64,000 nt of DNA from Peptoniphilus_A sp022767005 (lineage in GTDB: Bacteria; Bacillota; Clostridia; Tissierellales; Peptoniphilaceae), in NCBI RefSeq assembly GCF_050315115.1, contig NZ_JBNPOJ010000003.1:93405-157404 (forward strand), given 5' to 3'. The translations under genes and the position numbers were made by a program. Below, one piece after another: positions 62,169 to 64,000 of the stretch. The notes beneath the pieces were generated by a model. That model was not told the DNA's origin and ran no database searches. It saw nothing but the letters and a program-made list of their open reading frames with translations. Within the stretch, counting starts at the first letter, position 1. Every line of letters begins with the position of its first letter.

Positions 62169-62828
62169 TTAAAGATACTTGCTCGCTTCTTTAACGCTTA
62201 ATATGTCCATTTTATCTTGTTGTTCTTGTATAAAACTAATTACCCACTCCCGATTTGTCTTTGAGTACTCTCTTAGTGCCCATCCAATCGCTTTGTTTAT
62301 AAAAAATTCATCTGTATTCAGACTATTAATTATAATATTTTCTAGAATTCTAGTATTCGTTTTTTCTTTCAATCTCAACTGATATTCTATTGCCGTTCTT
62401 TTTATCCATATATTTTCTTCACTTGACCACTCTAACATTAATTGATGCACCCTTTCATCCTTAATTGCTATGTTACCAATCACCTGTGCAAGAAAATCTA
62501 TTGTATCCCACCAAGATTTAGCTATTATTAATTCCCTGATTTTTGAAATATCTTCATAAAATAAAAACTCTCTCATTTTAAGTAAGTAATCATACACAAG
62601 ATACTGAAACTCTCTATACTCATTCTTATAGCATTGAAATAAAAAATTCCAATCTACAACTCCATTTTTCTTTTCAATTTTCAAGAATTCATTATAGATT
62701 TTTCTCCTTTCAGGAGTTGCAATACCAAAAAATAAAAATTTATTTCTCATGTATTTTGACATTGAAATAGCTTTTATTTCATTACGATGTTTTTCAAATT
62801 GCTCTTCGATGCTTCTATACTTATTCAT
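62169..62828 (-). CDS. AlkD-like DNA alkylation repair protein (HEAT-repeat glycosylase)
   Basis: 219 residues from ATG 62828, preceded by AGGAAAT; an upstream TTG is less likely. AlkD/AlkC fold features are MSKYMRNKFLFFGIATPERR at the N-terminus, WWDTIDFLAQVIGNIAIKDE in the middle and FFINKAIGWALREYSKTN near the end, with the catalytic-site Asp/Trp region preserved. It removes alkylated purines in DNA. Single gene; close in style to mobile cargo genes given its flanking short repeats. Confidence 0.92.
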   Translation of the reverse strand: MNKYRSIEEQFEKHRNEIKAISMSKYMRNKFLFFGIATPERRKIYNEFLKIEKKNGVVDWNFLFQCYKNEYREFQYLVYDYLLKMREFLFYEDISKIRELIIAKSWWDTIDFLAQVIGNIAIKDERVHQLMLEWSSEENIWIKRTAIEYQLRLKEKTNTRILENIIINSLNTDEFFINKAIGWALREYSKTNREWVISFIQEQQDKMDILSVKEASKYL

Positions 62829-62951
62829 ATTTCCTATCCTCTTCAATTTATTGCCAAGTCATATATTAACTATAAGGTAACAGATATATAATTTTTAACA
62901 ATAAGTAGGAGTTACGGTTAAAAGGTCTCAGTTATACAAAATAAAAGCTGT

Positions 62952-63569
62952 TTACTTACAGTAATCCTCTATTTTGTATCCGTATTCTTTTAGAAGTTCC
63001 CTTGAATAAATTTTTTCATTTTTTGAATTTCTAATTTCTTTCCAGAGTATAGCTGCAACCTTTAATTTATTAGAATAATTATTACTAAATTCATCTGTAC
63101 AAAAATCTTTTAGAAATTGATTCCACTGACAAGCTGAATTATCATACTTGGCATAGTCTGACTCTCTATAATAAACATCTAACATATCTTTAATGGTAAA
63201 ATTTTCATCGTTCTTTCTTTTTACTTTTCGCCAAGCCGTTGCCATATCAGCATTAAATTTAAAGCATCTAGTTTCCGTTATTTCTGAAAAATAGTTTCGA
63301 AATTTTTGATTGAATGAAAATCCACATTCAAGTAATGAAGTATCTAGAGTTATTACGTCTATTTTTTTCTTATTTACTTTCCTTGAAGATTTCTCTATTT
63401 TATTGCCTTTGAAATATTCTTCTATAACATGATTCAGTTCCTTTTTTGTGCCACTGCACTCTAGTCCAAGAGATTTACAAATTTGTGAAAGTTCTTCTCG
63501 AAACCAATAATATGTATTAAATTCTTCAAATGTTTTTATATCTTTAAAATCTGGTCTGCTTTCTCTCAT
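62952..63569 (-). CDS. SAP-domain protein (DUF6434-like)
   Basis: 205 residues from ATG 63569 behind GAAGGTGATT. An N-terminal SAP-type helix-turn-helix (FREELSQICKSLGLECSGTK, KELNHVIEEYFKG) suits DNA binding. The C-terminal part (FSFNQKFRNYFSEITETRCF, DMATAWRKVKRKNDENFTIK) fits DUF6434, a conserved domain of unknown function found with SAP domains in Firmicutes. Role unknown. Confidence 0.85.
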   Translation of the reverse strand: MRESRPDFKDIKTFEEFNTYYWFREELSQICKSLGLECSGTKKELNHVIEEYFKGNKIEKSSRKVNKKKIDVITLDTSLLECGFSFNQKFRNYFSEITETRCFKFNADMATAWRKVKRKNDENFTIKDMLDVYYRESDYAKYDNSACQWNQFLKDFCTDEFSNNYSNKLKVAAILWKEIRNSKNEKIYSRELLKEYGYKIEDYCK

Positions 63570-63616
63570 ATAATCACCTTCATAACATCTCATATAACTA
63601 TTTTTTATTATACCAG

Positions 63617-64000
63617 TTAAAAAACAATTAGTCTTCTGTCATCATAAATAGATTCACTGGTATCATTTCTGCTTCTAATAGCCCTATCAAGTACCATATA
63701 GCTATAACTCCGTCAATCTTTTCTGTGGATTTTTCTTTGTCTGACTTATATTTCCAGCTGGCTGTTCGTATGAAGATATATCCTTAATCCATCTAAGGAC
63801 TGGATAAAAACTTTACCTTCAGTTGTTTGGATATCGTCTTGCTTTTGCCAAATGTCATAATTTACATGGTCCCTCTTGTCCATTGTCATCAATCTCATCG
63901 CTTGCTTGACTCATTGGTTAAGTCTTAATTACCTAAAAGAAATTTCTTCTTCTGAATTTTGTTTGCAGGGTTAAAATTTTGTTCTGCTTATTTTTATCTT
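63617..64000 (-). pseudogene. Degenerate phage terminase large subunit, C-terminal part
   Basis: On the minus strand, changing frames give consecutive pieces of a terminase large subunit: MDKRDHVNYDIWQKQ then DIQTTEGKV (63890-63815), then KSDKEKSTEKIDGVIAI (63750-63690), then VLDRAIRSRNDTSESIYDDR and a stop at 63617. The last piece is the highly typical terminase C-terminus. At least two indels and stop codons separate them. Sequence from about 63890 to the edge is more decayed and runs off the window. This marks an old prophage at the right border. Confidence 0.82.

Noticed and set aside
1..64000. tRNA, rRNA or known riboswitch genes
   Set aside because: No cloverleaf with a GTTCGAATC-type arm, rRNA core or riboswitch consensus was found on either strand by eye.

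Overview
The window comes from a low-GC (roughly one third G+C) Gram-positive anaerobe. LPXTG-type pilins with class C sortases, strong GGAGG ribosome sites, frequent TTG starts, a flavodiiron protein and amino-acid fermentation genes fit the Peptoniphilaceae (Anaerococcus/Peptoniphilus type) or a close relative. This assignment is inferred from gene style, not from a marker gene. There are no rRNA, tRNA or CRISPR features.

Layout. 1-13.5 kb is a pilus operon on the minus strand: a 2709-residue LPXTG adhesin, the major pilin, a proline-rich minor pilin and two class C sortases, the last cut by the left edge. Hairpins sit in the gaps between its genes. 14.1-18.5 kb is a MacB-like ABC exporter (long coiled-coil adaptor, ATPase, FtsX-like permease), followed by an NhaC antiporter. 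20.1-26.5 kb is a catabolic operon (2,3-diaminopropionate ammonia-lyase, YgeY-like M20 hydrolase, N-acyl-D-amino-acid deacylase, SSS symporter) divergent from a GntR/FCD regulator. A perfect 11-bp-arm palindrome covers the operon's -10 box. 26.5-28.9 kb holds an internally deleted IS1182-type element, a Fic gene with Gln at the catalytic His position, and a 73-bp miniature copy of the element's ends. 29-32.5 kb is an OpuC-type compatible-solute ABC transporter whose leader has four tandem Shine-Dalgarno-like repeats. At 32.7 kb lies an encapsulated-ferritin gene without a shell gene.

33-42.9 kb is mainly housekeeping (AI-2E-type permease, radical SAM protein, pncB, ttcA, xth, flavodiiron protein, Spx/ArsC-like protein, ClC). 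A 650-bp gap at 40.3-40.9 kb has the organisation of a ~400-nt structured non-coding RNA: -10 box, 5' hairpin, 14-bp closing stem, internal stems, intrinsic terminator. 44.1-45.7 kb is a small degenerate island bounded by a 38-bp direct repeat of the 3' end of a MATE gene; it carries a Phd/RelE-type toxin-antitoxin pair and gene debris.

45.6-52.7 kb: MATE, nnrE, an AraC regulator, an MBOAT/SGNH acyl-transfer pair whose ribosome site can be masked by a 10-bp hairpin, a LysR regulator and a PAP2 phosphatase. 52.7-58.7 kb: a three-gene cluster of unclear role (acidic helical protein, C39-like cysteine peptidase, DUF4130 protein), a Na/Pi symporter-PhoU protein, an MFS transporter and a thioesterase. 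58.8-61 kb: a TetR regulator with an operator-overlapped promoter and a cation/proton antiporter split by a frameshift at an A6C run. 61-64 kb: a DfsB-like protein, an AlkD-like glycosylase, a SAP-domain protein and, at the right edge, a frameshifted relic of a phage terminase large subunit. Part of that relic region resembles DNA inside the 44-45 kb island.

The best candidates for something undescribed are the structured RNA at 40.4-40.8 kb, the att-like island at 44.1-45.7 kb, the IS/MITE-bracketed Fic cassette and the shell-less encapsulated ferritin.
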